Assembly (NCBI GenBank): GCA_009761415.1
Contig: QUOL01000005.1
Span: forward strand, 744,001-808,000
DNA: 64,000 bases
Source of the DNA: Sarcomyxa edulis
Taxonomy: Eukaryota; Basidiomycota; Agaricomycetes; Agaricales; Mycenaceae
Direction of reading: 5' to 3'
Below are positions 1 through 11,114 of the stretch, one piece after another (positions within the stretch are counted from its first letter, which is position 1; each line of letters opens with the position of its first letter). The notes beneath the pieces are model-generated. The model made no database searches and was not told where the DNA came from. It worked only from the letters and a program-made list of their open reading frames with translations. The translations under genes were made by a program, and so were the position numbers.

Positions 1-82
1 ACCAGAATCACAGTAAAGTCCCAATCCCAAACTACATAAGATGTCCATGACCAATAAATAGATAAATAACAATAACAATAAC

Positions 83-1843
83 TCATGAGAACGCCCTCGT
101 CTCATCCGAATACCTCTCCTTCTCCGACCCATCCTTCACAGACGTCACACGACACTCATACACAACTTTCGCCGGCTTATAGCTCAACGAAAACGACATC
201 GGGACCCGATCAGGAAGCCCCCCTTGCCCACCCGTACCCGTATCCTCCGTAAGAGACCAAAGCGCCGTATCCGCACCCTTGATCAACCCACTAATCTTCA
301 TCTGCGTCGAACGCGTCGCAGAATGCGTCTCACCCTTCTCGTGTTTCCACTCAGCACCCAACGTGATTCCTTCCCGATCAAGCCCACCACTGATGGATTT
401 AGACTTTTTATCCGTCTTTTCGATTTCGGTTTTGGTTTCTGGGCCCAACTCCTTCGAGGGTTGGATGTCGTCGACTTCGTTCCCTTGGAATGCGAGTGTG
501 AGGACGACGGAGGATATACGTCTTGGATGGGCCGGGCAGCATTTGAGGAGGACGTCGACTTGTGGCCGTTCGGCTGGAGTTGAGAGGGGTTTGATTGTGA
601 CTGCGACTTCGACAAAGCTGAGGCCCTTGTCGCCGAGCTTGACGGTGAAGAATTGAGGGCTCGTTTTTGGGTATGGGAAGTCGGGTAGATCTAGTTTCGG
701 GATCTCGTCAGGAAGCGTAGGGATAGGCGTAGCGGTATTCGGGTCTTTTGGATCTACAATCGGTTTGACAACCTTCTTTGGTCTGGAAAGGCAGCAAAGC
801 GCGCTGAAGAATGAGGGCTCGTCAGGTGTGGGATAATCCTCCGATTCTTCTAGGGGGGGTAAGTTCTTCTTCCCTAGCTCATCGCGCAAGGTTTTGTCGA
901 AGATCCTGAATTATACGTTGGGTAAGCGCGTTTTCAGGATATCAATGATACCGTTGTACTTACTGGTATATGGTGACGAAGTTACGAGGGAAGAGGCCCT
1001 TCTCCTTGTCACCATCCTGGTCGAGGTAGCCACGGAACCAGTCCGGGTGGACCAGCTGATCGATACACACGACGTTACCGCGTTCCACAGGCAAGCCTCT
1101 GATTTCTTGTTGCTACACGAACAATAACGTAACCTTGATCAGAAACAAAGCGTAATGAGAAGTACACAAAGGTACTTACCCTCATGTTCCCATTCCAATT
1201 ACGTAGGACAATCGCACGCGCCTTGGGTCCGCCCCCACCTCCTCTCAACGACGGGACGATAAATATCGTCGACTCCTTGTTGATACCATAAGAGACAAGC
1301 GTCGACTGGTCTTGTAGTTGTCTTCCCTGACAGAGAAGACGCTGATGATCTGTGTGAGTGTGACTGGATTTCAATACCGATACTTGATTGTAGTTGTACG
1401 AATAAACATGGACGTACCAAGCGGCATCCCCGTCTCCCCTAGAATAAGTTCCTTCAACCGAAGGCAGGTATACTCGGGACCGACTAAGAAGGTAATCATG
1501 TTCTCCTCCAAAGTCTTGACAGCAACACGGAATAGATGGTGATTCAGGAAAATGGTGCTGTTCTCCTCGATACCGTATGATTCGAACGTTTTCGTCTCGT
1601 CGATGGGGAAGGTTTCGTCGAGAGGGGTTGGCCCGAATTCGAAGGTCTGTTCATCTGCAATAGCAACAGCACTGGTGAGTTACCAAGCAAGCTTCGGGGA
1701 GTGTTGGGCAGACTGGAGCTCGTACCTACGGGTATCCCCTCTGTGTCCTCGATCTCGTCCTTCAAGGTTTGAACGGGGTCACTGAGGTTGACGTCGTACG
1801 AGAGGCGTGTACCATCTGCGTTTTGTACAAGGATGCGAACCAT
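83..1843 (-). CDS. tandem ubiquitin-like / SH3 protein, 498 aa, 5 exons
   Basis: Exons 1843-1726, 1654-1418, 1349-1180, 1112-964 and 905-83 join in frame (1497 nt). Residues 1 to about 76 form a diverged ubiquitin-like domain (MVRILVQNADGTRLSYDVN...). Residues about 77-156 form a second one closer to ubiquitin, with HQRLLCQGRQLQDQSTL, YGINKESTI and a terminal LRGG inside LRGGGGGPKA. Residues about 162-225 look like an SH3 domain: ARAIVLRNW, ERGNVVCIDQL, HPDWFRGYL, GLFPRNFVTIY. The remaining ~270 residues (PDFPYPK..., ISGLIKGADTALWSL, ERYSDETRAF) match no family I know, but are shared with decayed copies at 2.3-6.1 kb. The ATG at 1843 begins the first ubiquitin fold directly. The internal LRGG could be a deubiquitinase cleavage site releasing a di-UBL; this is inference. 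Confidence is high for the gene, moderate for exon 4 (acceptor GTGTAG chosen because it restores the SH3 frame). Confidence 0.85.
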
Positions 1844-2333
1844 GATGGTAGAGATAGAAAAAGAAGAGAAAGAGAAAGAATGGGCGCTAGTTTTTGAGGC
1901 TAAGCCTAGCGCTCATCGATGTTCGTTTATCAATGATTTACGATATTCCGGTCCCTGGGGCCTATGGTCGTTTCCAAGAAGCGGAGGCCGAGTCTCTGCG
2001 TAGCATAAGGAACATGATATCAACCAGAACAATACGCAGCGCTCAAGGCATCAAGAGCAAGGACAAATTCGATTTGAGAGATGAAAAACAAGCATCGATA
2101 TCTTGGAGTTCGAAACGATCTTGATCACAGTGATGGGCGCTCGAGCTCGGGAGCAGACCGGAAGCGGACGGTATGAGTCAGTGACGGTCACATTTTCTTC
2201 CGTGGATGAAAATCGGGATCGTGACCGTGACGGGACGCGTGTCCGAGTTTTTCACCTTGGCGTGTCGAATGTTCATCCCTACCATGACCATGGCTGGATA
2301 AATCGCAGCCCATCCTTCTCTCTACCTGCCTCT
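1844..2333. other. divergent intergenic, no gene recognised
   Basis: This is the upstream region of the minus-strand UBL-SH3 gene and of the decayed plus-strand copies. Short ORFs cross it, but none has family features. I see no clear TATA box. Confidence 0.5.
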
Positions 2334-3786
2334 ATGGTCCGCATTCTAGCGCTAAACGCAGGAGGGAGACGACTCTCGTACGACGTCAATCTCGATGGCT
2401 TCATTCGAATTTTGAAGGCCGATTTTGAGGAAGCTTGATTCTCGAAGGAATGCCTAGAGTACGAGCCAGATGAACCCGACGGATCGTTACTTCGTCAAAC
2501 AGAACGCGTGTCTTTAGCGTATTCAATGCTGAACGTTCATTGCTACCATGGAATGCACGCAGCTCATCCTTCCCTCTGTCTGGATCTATGGTACGCATTC
2601 TAGTACAGAGAGCGCAGAAGGGAGGCGACTTTCGTACGACGTCAACCTCGATGACCCCACTCAGAACCTGAAGGCCGATATTGAGGAAACTGAGGGGTTA
2701 CCTATAGGTACGTTACCAATCGAGTAATCTGACAAGCTCACTTGCACCGATTCGATGGAACATTTCTCAGATAAACAAACTCTCCAATATGGACCCGACG
2801 GACCCGACGGACTGTTACTTCGTCTCAACGAGACACAAACGTTCGAAACGTACAATCTCAAGGAAGGCAGTGCTATTTTTCTGGACCTCCATCGATTCCA
2901 AGTCTTTATTGTGACCATGACTGGGAAGACTAGTACTATAGCATTATTTTTCATGGATATACACCTGAAGTCGGAGGAACTCATACAGGAAAAGGAGGGG
3001 ACACCGTCTGGTGAGTACTGTTTGTTGTGACGCAAATGTTTCAGAACAGAACGACGTTGACTCCCTGTATAGACTCGGATCAGCAACGCCTCGTGCGACG
3101 TTCTGGGATCCGAATATCTGCCTGCCAGTGGTATCTTTTTCTGTTCTGTTTCTTTTCTATATGTCCATGGCTAGCAATCTCAATCTCAATCTCGCGAGGT
3201 TTCGATCGATTCTTCGCGTAGCTTCGACTCGGAACCAGCACCGGTCAGGTATTAGAGGAAGATGTAACACTGGTATCGCATTATATCAGGGACGGGGTTG
3301 AGATCCACCTCTACGGTTCAAGGAGGTGCCGTTCTGAGGAAGGCGCATGCACTTGTTCTGTGCAACTGAGGCGTGTATGTCTTTGGCGTACTCCAACCTG
3401 ACGTTGTTTCCCAAGACATTATTTGGACAAAGACATCCACGGATCACCCTTGGAACGGGAACGCGGTGAAGTTGATCACATAGTATACATAGGAGACTTG
3501 GCCTATCAGGACTGGCTTCGAGGGTTCCAGGAGCGGGATTTTCCCTCGTAACCTGCAATAGTGTCTCTATTTTCAGGTGCGCCACATGTACAAGGAAATA
3601 TTGTGTGCAATAAATTTGTTTCGTGCATACTCAAAACTGCATAATTCAGGATACTTATTGGACGAGATGGGTGACGGAACCTCACCTCTGTTAACCGAGG
3701 CGTCAAGCCGTGATTATCAGTCCGAGGAGCCCATTGCAGAATTCGAGGATGAGTTCGCGTCGTTCTGGAACGCACTTCACCGTTAA
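2334..3786 (+). pseudogene. decayed copy 1 of the UBL-SH3 gene
   Basis: Pieces of the 83-1843 gene occur in order on the plus strand, broken by stops and frame changes. An exon-1-like ubiquitin start lies at 2334-2438 (MVRILALNAGGRRLSYDVN). Exon-2-like DNA is at about 2455-2520, another exon-1-like piece at 2590-2700 with the same donor context (ATAGGTACG), and a longer exon-2-like open stretch at 2755-3010 (QTLQY, ETQTFETYNLKEGSAIFLDLHRFQV). An SH3-like remnant lies at 3310-3480 and a DELGKK-region remnant at 3577-3786 (DGTSPLLTEASSRDYQSEE). The C-terminal domain is missing. Similarity to the intact gene and to copy 2 is visible by eye. No continuous reading frame can be spliced, so this is called a pseudogene. 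Confidence 0.75.
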
Positions 3787-4076
3787 CCTGAATCGGGGAA
3801 TAGAACTCATATCAGGTACTCACGTTCATTCGAGGATTATCAGCTGCGATTATGGTCGGATTATGGCCGCGATTATGGGGATGAGACTTGATCTGCTTAT
3901 TTCGCTGTTTTTAGTGACCTCAATAATCCTCCGATAATCCTGCAGAATCCTAGGAATATTTTTGCGCGGTCAGAGTAAATCTGGATTCTGGCACGATTAT
4001 CCTCCAGAATCGTACAATAATCGGGTCCATAATCCTTGCATAATCCTTCCAAAATCCTCTACTCTGACTACTACTA
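3787..4076. repeat. GATTAT/ATAATC-rich spacer
   Basis: At 3835-3880 the plus strand repeats GGATTAT-like heptamers. At 3920-4060 the complementary ATAATCC/GAATCCT words recur. The two clusters could pair as an imperfect foldback. No gene is visible. Confidence 0.4.
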
Positions 4077-4199
4077 ATCCAGCACATATCAACCCACATT
4101 CTCAGCCAACTCGACATCCACCGTTCCAAACCTCCCTCCCCACTCTTCGTATCCCTCCAGGGTCCCCAAGGCTCCGATAAATCATGCAAGTCCAGCTGC
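4077..4199 (+). pseudogene. decayed 5' fragment of glycerate-kinase-like gene
   Basis: The frame starting at 4077 reads IQHISTHILSQLDIHRSK followed by PSPLFVSLQGPQGSDKS. This matches the N-terminus of the kinase at 6503 (VQHIATHILTQLDIHRSK ... PLFTALQGPQGSGKS). The P-loop glycine of GSGKS is replaced by Asp (GSDKS), and the frame does not continue into the rest of the kinase. The serine/proline-rich insert of the intact gene is absent here, so the fragment may reflect the older, shorter form. It lies between two decayed UBL-SH3 copies. Confidence 0.75.
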
Positions 4200-6118
4200 A
4201 TATCATAAATGGAGACTTTACAGATGACCAAGCTCTCTAGTACGAGCCAGATGGACCCGATGGACTGTTTCTTCCCGTTAACGAGATACGTACATTCGAA
4301 TTCAGCGTACACAGAACGCGTGTCTTTAGCGTGTTCATCCCTACCATGGAAGGCTCGTAGCCTATTCTGCTCTCTGTCTGATTTTATGTCCGCATTTTTG
4401 GTACGCGTACTGGTGCAGAAAGAAGGCGACTCTCGTACGACGTCAATCTCGATAGCTTCATTCAGAACCTGAAAGCCGATATCGAGGAAACTGAGGCTGA
4501 GGGAATTCTCATAGGTACGTTATCAATCGAGTAAGTAATCTGACCAGCTCACTCACATCGAGTCGATGGGAGTTTACAAATGAACAGGCTCTCCAGTACA
4601 GGCCGGACGCAATGAGACACAAACGTGCAACATCTAGACAGGTCACAGTACTAAAGCTCTGATCTCCATCGATTCCAAGTCTCCATCAGGAATCTCTTTG
4701 GGATGATTATTTGTCAAGCCTAGATATACACACTGGAGGCTGAAGGAGATCATAGAAGAAAAGGCCTGGTACGGTATCGTAATTTTCTCGTGCCGGAATG
4801 ACTGATGAGGTTTATAGGATTGACTCGGATGCATAGCTCATCAGCGTATTGTGGTGGGACTCAGGGTGTTATAGAACGATCTAACATTGATATCGTATGA
4901 TATCAACCACGGCACTACAATCCACCTCGTTCTACGGTTCGATGGGGGTGGCGTTCTCCAAAAAGCGCATGCACTTGTTCTGTGCAACTTGAGGGTCTGT
5001 ATGCCTTTTGCATACTTTGGCGTACTCCAACCTGACGTTGTTTCCCAAGGCGTCAGATTCATTTGCAGGATGAAGACATCCACGGATCACCCTTGGAACG
5101 GGAGCGCGGCGAAGTTGTTTTTACATACATAGCTTAGCCCATTAAGACTGCTTTCGAGGAAGTCTGCTCGAGGGTGAGGGTCTGGGAACGGGCTCTCCCC
5201 CCGTAACCTGCAATAGTGTCTTTATTTTCAAGTGCGCCACATGTACAAGGCTTTATCATGTGCAGAAAATCTGTTTCGTGCATACTGTACTCACGGACTG
5301 CATAATCTAGGATACTTATTGGACGATTATTTCCGTGTTAAGCTGGGTGACGAACTTTCACATCTGTTGTATGAGGCATCATCAAGCCGTGGTTATCAGT
5401 CCGAGTTGTTCACTGGCATCGCAGACCCTGAGCACGAGCTCGCGTTGATCTTCACTGGAGAACATGAGACGCACTTTGCCGTACCCGTAAATCTAAATTG
5501 AGAAACAGAACTCATACTACTACTGCTACTCATATTTCAAGAGGCTTCACGCACTATGCAATAGAACCTGACTTTTATGAACCCGCACTGCCTACCAATA
5601 TTTTAAAACAGGTACTCCCCAACTTCCCATATCCGGAAATTCGTCCTCGAATCCTCACCGACAAGCTCGGCGAGAAAGGTCCCAGCTTTGTGCAAGTAGC
5701 CGTTTTGCTCAGACCCCTACAAACTCGAGCCGACCGTCCGTCCTACTAAAATGTTGCGAAGCTCCTCCGTCGTCATCTCACTCGCTTTTCGGGGGAACAA
5801 TGTTGATGATACTCGGCCGAGGGTTGAGCTTGGAAGACGTAAATTGAGAAGACGGATAATACGTCTCAATCACATAGAGGGGACACAGTCAGATCTGATT
5901 CTGCAACGCGTTTGACGCGGATAAAGCTAAGTGGATTGATCAAGGGAGCTGATACAGGTCTCTTGTCGCTCACGGAGGGAAGGGGGTGCCGATATCGTTC
6001 ACCTAGCTTGAGGTTTAACCAGCGAAGGTTGAAGGTTGTGTATCAGTGTCGTGTAACGTTCCCGAGAGGTGGGAAGGAGAAAGAGAGGTATGCGGATGAG
6101 ACGCGGGCGTTCTATTGA
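4200..6118 (+). pseudogene. decayed copy 2 of the UBL-SH3 gene
   Basis: The order follows the intact gene: exon-2-like DNA at 4205-4290, exon-1-like ubiquitin start at about 4388-4515, exon-2-like again at 4565-4790, SH3-like region at 4930-5210 (GGGVLQKAHALVLCN against GGGGGPKARAIVLRN), the region after SH3 at 5232-5501 (LGDELSHLLYEASSSRGYQ), and the C-terminal domain at 5580-5748 (LPNFPYPEIRPRILTDKLG) and 5912-6118 (LSGLIKGADTGLLSL ... ERYADETRAFY). Stops occur at about 5749 and after it, and the ubiquitin part is out of frame. The last ~70 codons remain open and closely resemble the intact protein, so this copy decayed later, or less, than copy 1. Confidence 0.8.
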
Positions 6119-6502
6119 AAGATTTGCTTGAGTGGCATGAACTCAGAACTGATCTGCTACTACCATACATATCAGTATCTTACCACAGAGAATATCCATA
6201 AGATCTCCCAACCCCTCCACCTGACCCGAGTACCTCTCCGTACTCCCAGACGCCAGACGCGCCGACGCGTCGACATAGCACGCGTCGGTATACCCGGTCC
6301 GCCATCGGTCCGCAGGGTCGCCTCGGCCCCCACCAACCATCATGCGTCGTCTACTAAAAAACAAAACAAAAACAAAATCTCACCATGGCCCAAAGTAATT
6401 CAATCCACTCTCACCTAGCTTCCGAGGAATAGGATATCCCAATTGCAACTAGATAATCAATCGACAATCCTCCGTCGAATTCGAATCTGACCCTCGCCCT
6501 CC
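6119..6502. promoter_or_regulatory. upstream region of the kinase gene with ACGCGT sites
   Basis: No gene is seen. The stretch around 6266-6290 holds two ACGCGT words (GACGCGTCGAC and CACGCGTCGG). ACGCGT is the core of the MluI cell-cycle box known from other fungi, but its use here is unproven. The same word is abundant in the long intron of the downstream gene. Confidence 0.3.
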
Positions 6503-6938
6503 ATGCCCTCCCAAACCCCATCGACAGTCCAACACATCGCAACACACATCCTCACTCAACTCGACATACACCGCTCCAAATTCCAGTCCCAGTCCCCCTC
6601 CACCCACTCCCCCTCCCCATCCCCCACCCCCGTGCCCACCACCCGCTCCCACCCGGCCCCCCTCTTCACAGCCCTCCAAGGCCCCCAAGGCTCCGGAAAA
6701 TCCCACACAACACACCACCTCGCCCAATACCTCTCCTCCCCACCGCACAACCTCCACATCGCAACACTCTCCCTCGATGATCTCTACCTCCCCCACTCCG
6801 CTCTCCACCACCTCACTAGCACTTCCTACCACTCCGCTCTCCACCACCTCACGAACCCGCTGTTGAGGGGGAGGGGGTTACCGGGGACGCATGATATTGC
6901 GCTTGCTGGGGAGGTGCTGACTCGATTGAAATATATCA

Positions 6939-6969
<31 letters not shown>

Positions 6970-9345
6970 GGGAGAAGGGGGGTTGAAGCATATCAACGAC
7001 GACGACGGGGGGGATGGGGGAGGGAAAGGGCATGTCGTCCATTTACCGGTCTACGATAAATCCCTACGCAACGGACAAGGCGACCGGTCCACACACACGG
7101 TCGTCGTACACACCCCGCCGGCTTTGGACGTCGTCTTGCTCGAGGGGTGGTGTATGGGTTTTTATCCTATTTCGGAGGGGGTTCTTGATGGGAGGTGGGA
7201 TGCGTGGATGCAGACCAAGGGCAAGGGGGGGAGTGGGGCTGGGGCTGGGAGTGGGGCTAAGAAGGATGGGACGGGGAATGGGACTGGGACGGGGACGAAT
7301 AAGGGTATTTGTAGGAAAGAGGATATCAAGGAGATTAATGACATGCTCGAGGGGTATGTGGGGATTTGGGAGTTGTTTGATACGTTTGTTCAGGTGCGCT
7401 CGCTAGTCCTTAGTAGCTTGGTGTTGGGTGTCTCCTGCTCTTCCTCGTCCCCATCCTGCTCCTCCTCCCCTTACTAACACCCACTACCTGCGTCTATGTA
7501 CAGATAAAACCTTCCCCACCTTCCCCACCCCCTACATCCCCCTCTCCCTCTACATCCCCCACATCTGCCACAACACCTACACCACCCACCGGCACCCACC
7601 TCAGAATACGCCATAATATACACCTGGCGACTCCAACAAGAACACGCTATGAAAGCCCAGAATGGGGGACGGGGGATGAGTGATGATGAGGTTGTTAGGT
7701 TCGTTGTTTTTGCTGTTTGTTTTTGCTGTTGCTCTTGCGAGTTTTTGGAGTGGGGTTTTGCTTGCTTGCGCTTGGGAAATTGTGTTTCTGTCTCTTTCTT
7801 GCTTTCGAAGTCGATCCCTTGCTCTCTTCTGCCTCTCCCCCCCCTCGTCCAATCCCACCCTCCCCTCCAAACAGAGGACCGTCATATCCACTTCGGACGC
7901 GTTACAGTTTCTTTTGACGCGTCCCCAGCTTCCCCTCCAAACAGAAACAGAAGGTCCTCTATCCACCCCGGACGCGTCACCGTTACCGTTCCTGTTAACG
8001 CGTCGAGTATGGGTATGTGTCCATTTCCTGTGCGAGGGGAGGGGTAGAGCTAGAGTGGTTCTGTCTTCTTCGAACTTCGTCCCTTGCTTGCTTGCTTTAT
8101 TTCGAAATCTTGTCTTTTCATTTCGTCTCGTCCCATGTCATCGTCCCCTCCAAACAGAGGGCTTCTCTTCTTCCCCTTCCAAACAGAGGCTTCCTATCCA
8201 CCTCGGACGCGTCACAGTCTCTATCGACGCGTCGAGTGTGGATATGAGTCCATTATCCGTTTTTGTGAGGGGTAGAGCACATTCGAGAATCGAGATTCAT
8301 ATGGGACACCTGTCTCCTTGTCCCTTTTAGCATTATGCTTGTCCCTGTTTCCTTGTCCCTTTCATGCTTGTTTCCTGTTCTTACGCGCCTGCCTGCGAAG
8401 TAAAACATCCGTCTCGCCCTCCCCTCCACTCCGTGTTGTGCCGTAGAGCATCGTACAATTCTACTTTCTTTCGACGCGTCGAGGAGGGTTTTAGACGATT
8501 TCATGCCATGCGGAGTGGGGTGGAGTGGGGCACGCTCTGGCAGTGGCAGATTCGGGGTCGGGTTGTTCGTCACAACTTCAATTTCCTCCTTCTCCTTCAG
8601 AGTTATTCAATTTGTCACTTCCTTGTACTTGTACTTCCTCGTCCTTATGCGCACTCCCGTCTCCCATCTCCCGTCTCCCGTCTCCCCTCCTCCAACTCCT
8701 CCAGCCCAGCCCAGCCCAATCAGCTCATCTCACAAGTACTATGACTACACTATAGTACTTCTGACGCGTTGATGTGTTGATGTGGCATGGAGTTCGAGGG
8801 AGTGGAGAGCGCGTACGTCGTGCGGGTGTGCTTGGGACTATCTCATTGTCATTGGGCTGGTGCTGTTTTCGTTTTCATTTTCATTGAGACCTGTGTTTGT
8901 TTTATCTTATGATATATCGTGTTTCTTTCTCTTTCAATTCTCATTCTACCTCTCTTCTCCTCACACCAAAAAATTAATCAACAACTAACCAACTCTCCTT
9001 TCCTCTCCTTTCAATCACAGGTTCGTAGATCGCTACATACCGGGATACTTCTTCTTCGGGGACGGTGTTAGGGAGGGATATAATGTGGGTCGTAAGTCAG
9101 GCAAGGACACGGACGCGGATAAGGACGGGGATAAAGACGCAGAAACGCGAGCAGACAAGGACGCGGAAGGTGGAGCAGACAAAGACAAAGACGCGGACGC
9201 GGACAAGCAAGGCGATAACAAACCAAGAGCGGACACGAACACGAAGAAAGAGAAACAGAGAAAGAAACTTCCACCATGGATCGGTAAGAGCCTGGTGGTG
9301 ACTATCGGACCGGAGAGGCAGGTTTTGGAGGTTGGGCATTTCTAG
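6503..9345 (+). CDS. glycerate kinase-like / Tda10-type P-loop kinase, with apparent frameshift
   Basis: Exon 1 (6503-7393) carries a P-loop GPQGSGKS, a Walker-type LSLDDLYLPH, RGLPGTHD, VYDKS and LLEGWCMGF, all hallmarks of the D-glycerate 3-kinase / yeast Tda10 family. A good intron (branch TTACTAAC) leads to IKP at 7503. Then EYAIIYTWRLQQEHAM...MSDDEVVR, a 1322-bp intron (7699-9020), and FVDRYIPGY...PPWIGKSLVVTIGPERQVL complete the family pattern. Between IKP and EYAIIYTW the reading frame must shift by one base; the C-rich stretch 7503-7606 contains no GT, so an ordinary intron cannot repair it. It is either a disabling mutation or a sequence error. Low-complexity inserts are unusual for the family: Ser/Pro-rich after residue ~30, a poly-Asp run, a Gly-rich run and a charged DADKDGDK-type tail. 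A short tandem duplication gives HSALHHLT twice. Confidence 0.75.
7699..9020 (+). repeat. 1.3-kb intron with three ACGCGT-bearing repeat modules
   Basis: The donor AG|GTTCG and acceptor CACAG|GTTCG share flanking sequence. Modules start at 7861, 7931 and 8144. Each begins TCCCCTCCAAACAGA, then has TATCCAC..CGGACGCGT, a second ACGCGT 15-25 bp on, and in two cases GTCCATT...GAGGGGTAGAGC. ACGCGT lies at 7897, 7917, 7972, 7998, 8207, 8227, 8474 and 8764. Other introns in the window are about ten times shorter. ORFs here show no protein family and I treat them as chance. Confidence 0.65.
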
Positions 9346-10027
9346 GAGGTAGTGCTAGTAGGTAATTCAATGAAGGTGCGCATGCCCTCGAGCTTTGGAG
9401 CTTTGACTCGTGGGCGTCTCGGACTGACTTTCGTTTCTGTTTCGGCGCAGGATATATATAATGTATATCTTTGTTCTCTTATACGTGTGTGGAAGTATCT
9501 AGAGGGAGGGAGGGAGAAGAGAGTAGAGTGGGGAAAGAAAGGAATGTGAAGAAAAGTACGACGAGTCTGTCTGTATTCCTCATGTCGTAGCTGATACGTC
9601 GTTTGTAGCGTAGAGTGTGTTCTATGTACATACAATGTTGTACTCAAAAGAAATTCGATCTTTGTGCGTGCTTTGGATTCGTGGATGAGGATGAGGATTC
9701 GCAGTCCGAGTTGAGCGAACTATCAATGGTATACCGAGAATCTCTTGCATTCTCAGGTAATGCATACTGAGTGGTTCTTATGAATGCAAATGCACGCAGG
9801 GGTTCTTCTGAACATGCTCGTTGTCCCCTCTCGATATACTTTCCTCGTTTAATCTGGAGACGAGGGAGAGGCCCATGTCATGTCTTGTGTACTTTCTCAA
9901 CGTCCCCGCCTCATCTTGCTTTGTCCTAGCCTGGTGGTTGGTGCGGTGTATCTTCTCCCTCCCCCTCTCTATCAATATGTCCACACTCACTCACACACAG
10001 TGAAACAAAACACAACACCAAAGTCAA
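9346..10027. other. intergenic, convergent gene ends
   Basis: This lies between the 3' ends of the kinase and the acetyltransferase. It holds presumed 3' untranslated DNA only; no ORF with family features was found. Confidence 0.5.
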
Positions 10028-11114
10028 TTAGGCCTTGTCACCCTCCTTCTCCTCCTCTACAAACCTCTTATAAAACACCCACGCATCAACAAACTCCTCC
10101 CCATCCCCATCCCGTCTCTTCAACCTCCCCGCCCTCGGAATACGTCCCGCTTTCGTGAATCCGAGGTTTTCCCATAGTCTGTAGGAAGTGCGCCACGATA
10201 CAACGCACAACGCACAAAGAAACAGAACAACGGGGGATAGAATAAAGATGATGAGTATAGTTTTTATTTTAACTGCTCAGACGCGTCTGTGGACTCACCG
10301 AACAGACGCCACATTATCAACATACACCAAATTGAACACACTAGCCTCGTATCCGAGTTGAGGCGCGTAGTGGAGGTATGAGTTGGCGAGGATGGAGCCG
10401 ATGCCTTTGTTGCGGTGGGGTGGGGGGACTATGAAGCCGGCGTTGCAGATCTGTGGGTGGGGAGGGGAGGGGAGGGGAGGGGAGGTGAGGTTAGAAGAGA
10501 CGAGGAATACAGGGAAAGGGTAAAGGATGGAATCTTACATGGGATGATCGACCGGGATAATTGGGTTTTACCTGAATGCAAATCATTATGTAGATCGTTA
10601 GCGTTCTCGTTAGTCAGATCCCCTAGTCCTGTCTCTCAGTCTCCTGCGTGCGTCAACTCACATAATAAAACCCAGCAACGCAATCCTCCAACGTCCTTCC
10701 TTCGATATCAGTATTGATATCAACAGACGATACCGATACACCCTGCGGTTCCTTCGTAGTAGCAGTATATGGGGGTGGTATCCGAGGTGGACATTCAGGC
10801 TTGCCGAGGACCGCGACAAAAACATCCCCAGCAAAGAAATACGCCTCGAACATATCCTGCGTATACTGACTGGCCTCCGCCACTTCCTGCGGGTACGTCA
10901 ACCCGTCCTCGAGGACCTGTGCGAATACTTCATGCAGGTAGGAGAGGAGTTTGGGTGGGGTTGTGGCGAGTGTTAGATGGTGGATCGTTACTGTTCGGGA
11001 TGGATCCGCTGTGTCTGAGGTAGAAACCCCGGGCGAGGGTCTGGGTTTGAGGGACCAGATTGTGGAGGCGAGTGCTGGTGCCGAAGCGCGTGTGATGGCA
11101 CCATAGGCGGACAT
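10028..11114 (-). CDS. GNAT-family N-acetyltransferase, Mpr1-like, 251 aa
   Basis: Exons 11114-10662, 10450-10299 and 10178-10028 join in frame (756 nt). The N-terminal half has YPQEV, FFAGDVFVAVLG and CVAGFYYV. The acetyl-CoA-binding core is CNAGFIVPPHRNKGIGSILA, where R-x-K-G-I-G is the GNAT motif A. It is followed by YLHYAPQLGYEASVFNLVY and NVASVRLWENLGFTKAGRIP. This pattern is that of fungal acetyltransferases related to yeast Mpr1, which acetylates toxic proline analogues; the substrate here is unknown. Intron 1 ends in a (CCCCT)n tract just before its acceptor. The ATG at 11114 is the first in frame and gives the usual family length. Confidence 0.85.

Noticed and set aside
3835..4060. 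GATTAT/ATAATC clusters considered as a CRISPR-like or transposon-end array
   Set aside because: Spacing is irregular, units are only 6-8 bp and degenerate, and there is no target-site duplication.
6449..6847. Gly/Val-rich minus-strand ORF
   Set aside because: Shadow of the C-rich kinase exon 1 on the opposite strand.
7680..8330. 216-codon plus-strand ORF inside the kinase gene
   Set aside because: It lies in the 1.3-kb intron, is made of repeat modules, and has overlapping ORFs in other frames. No family features.
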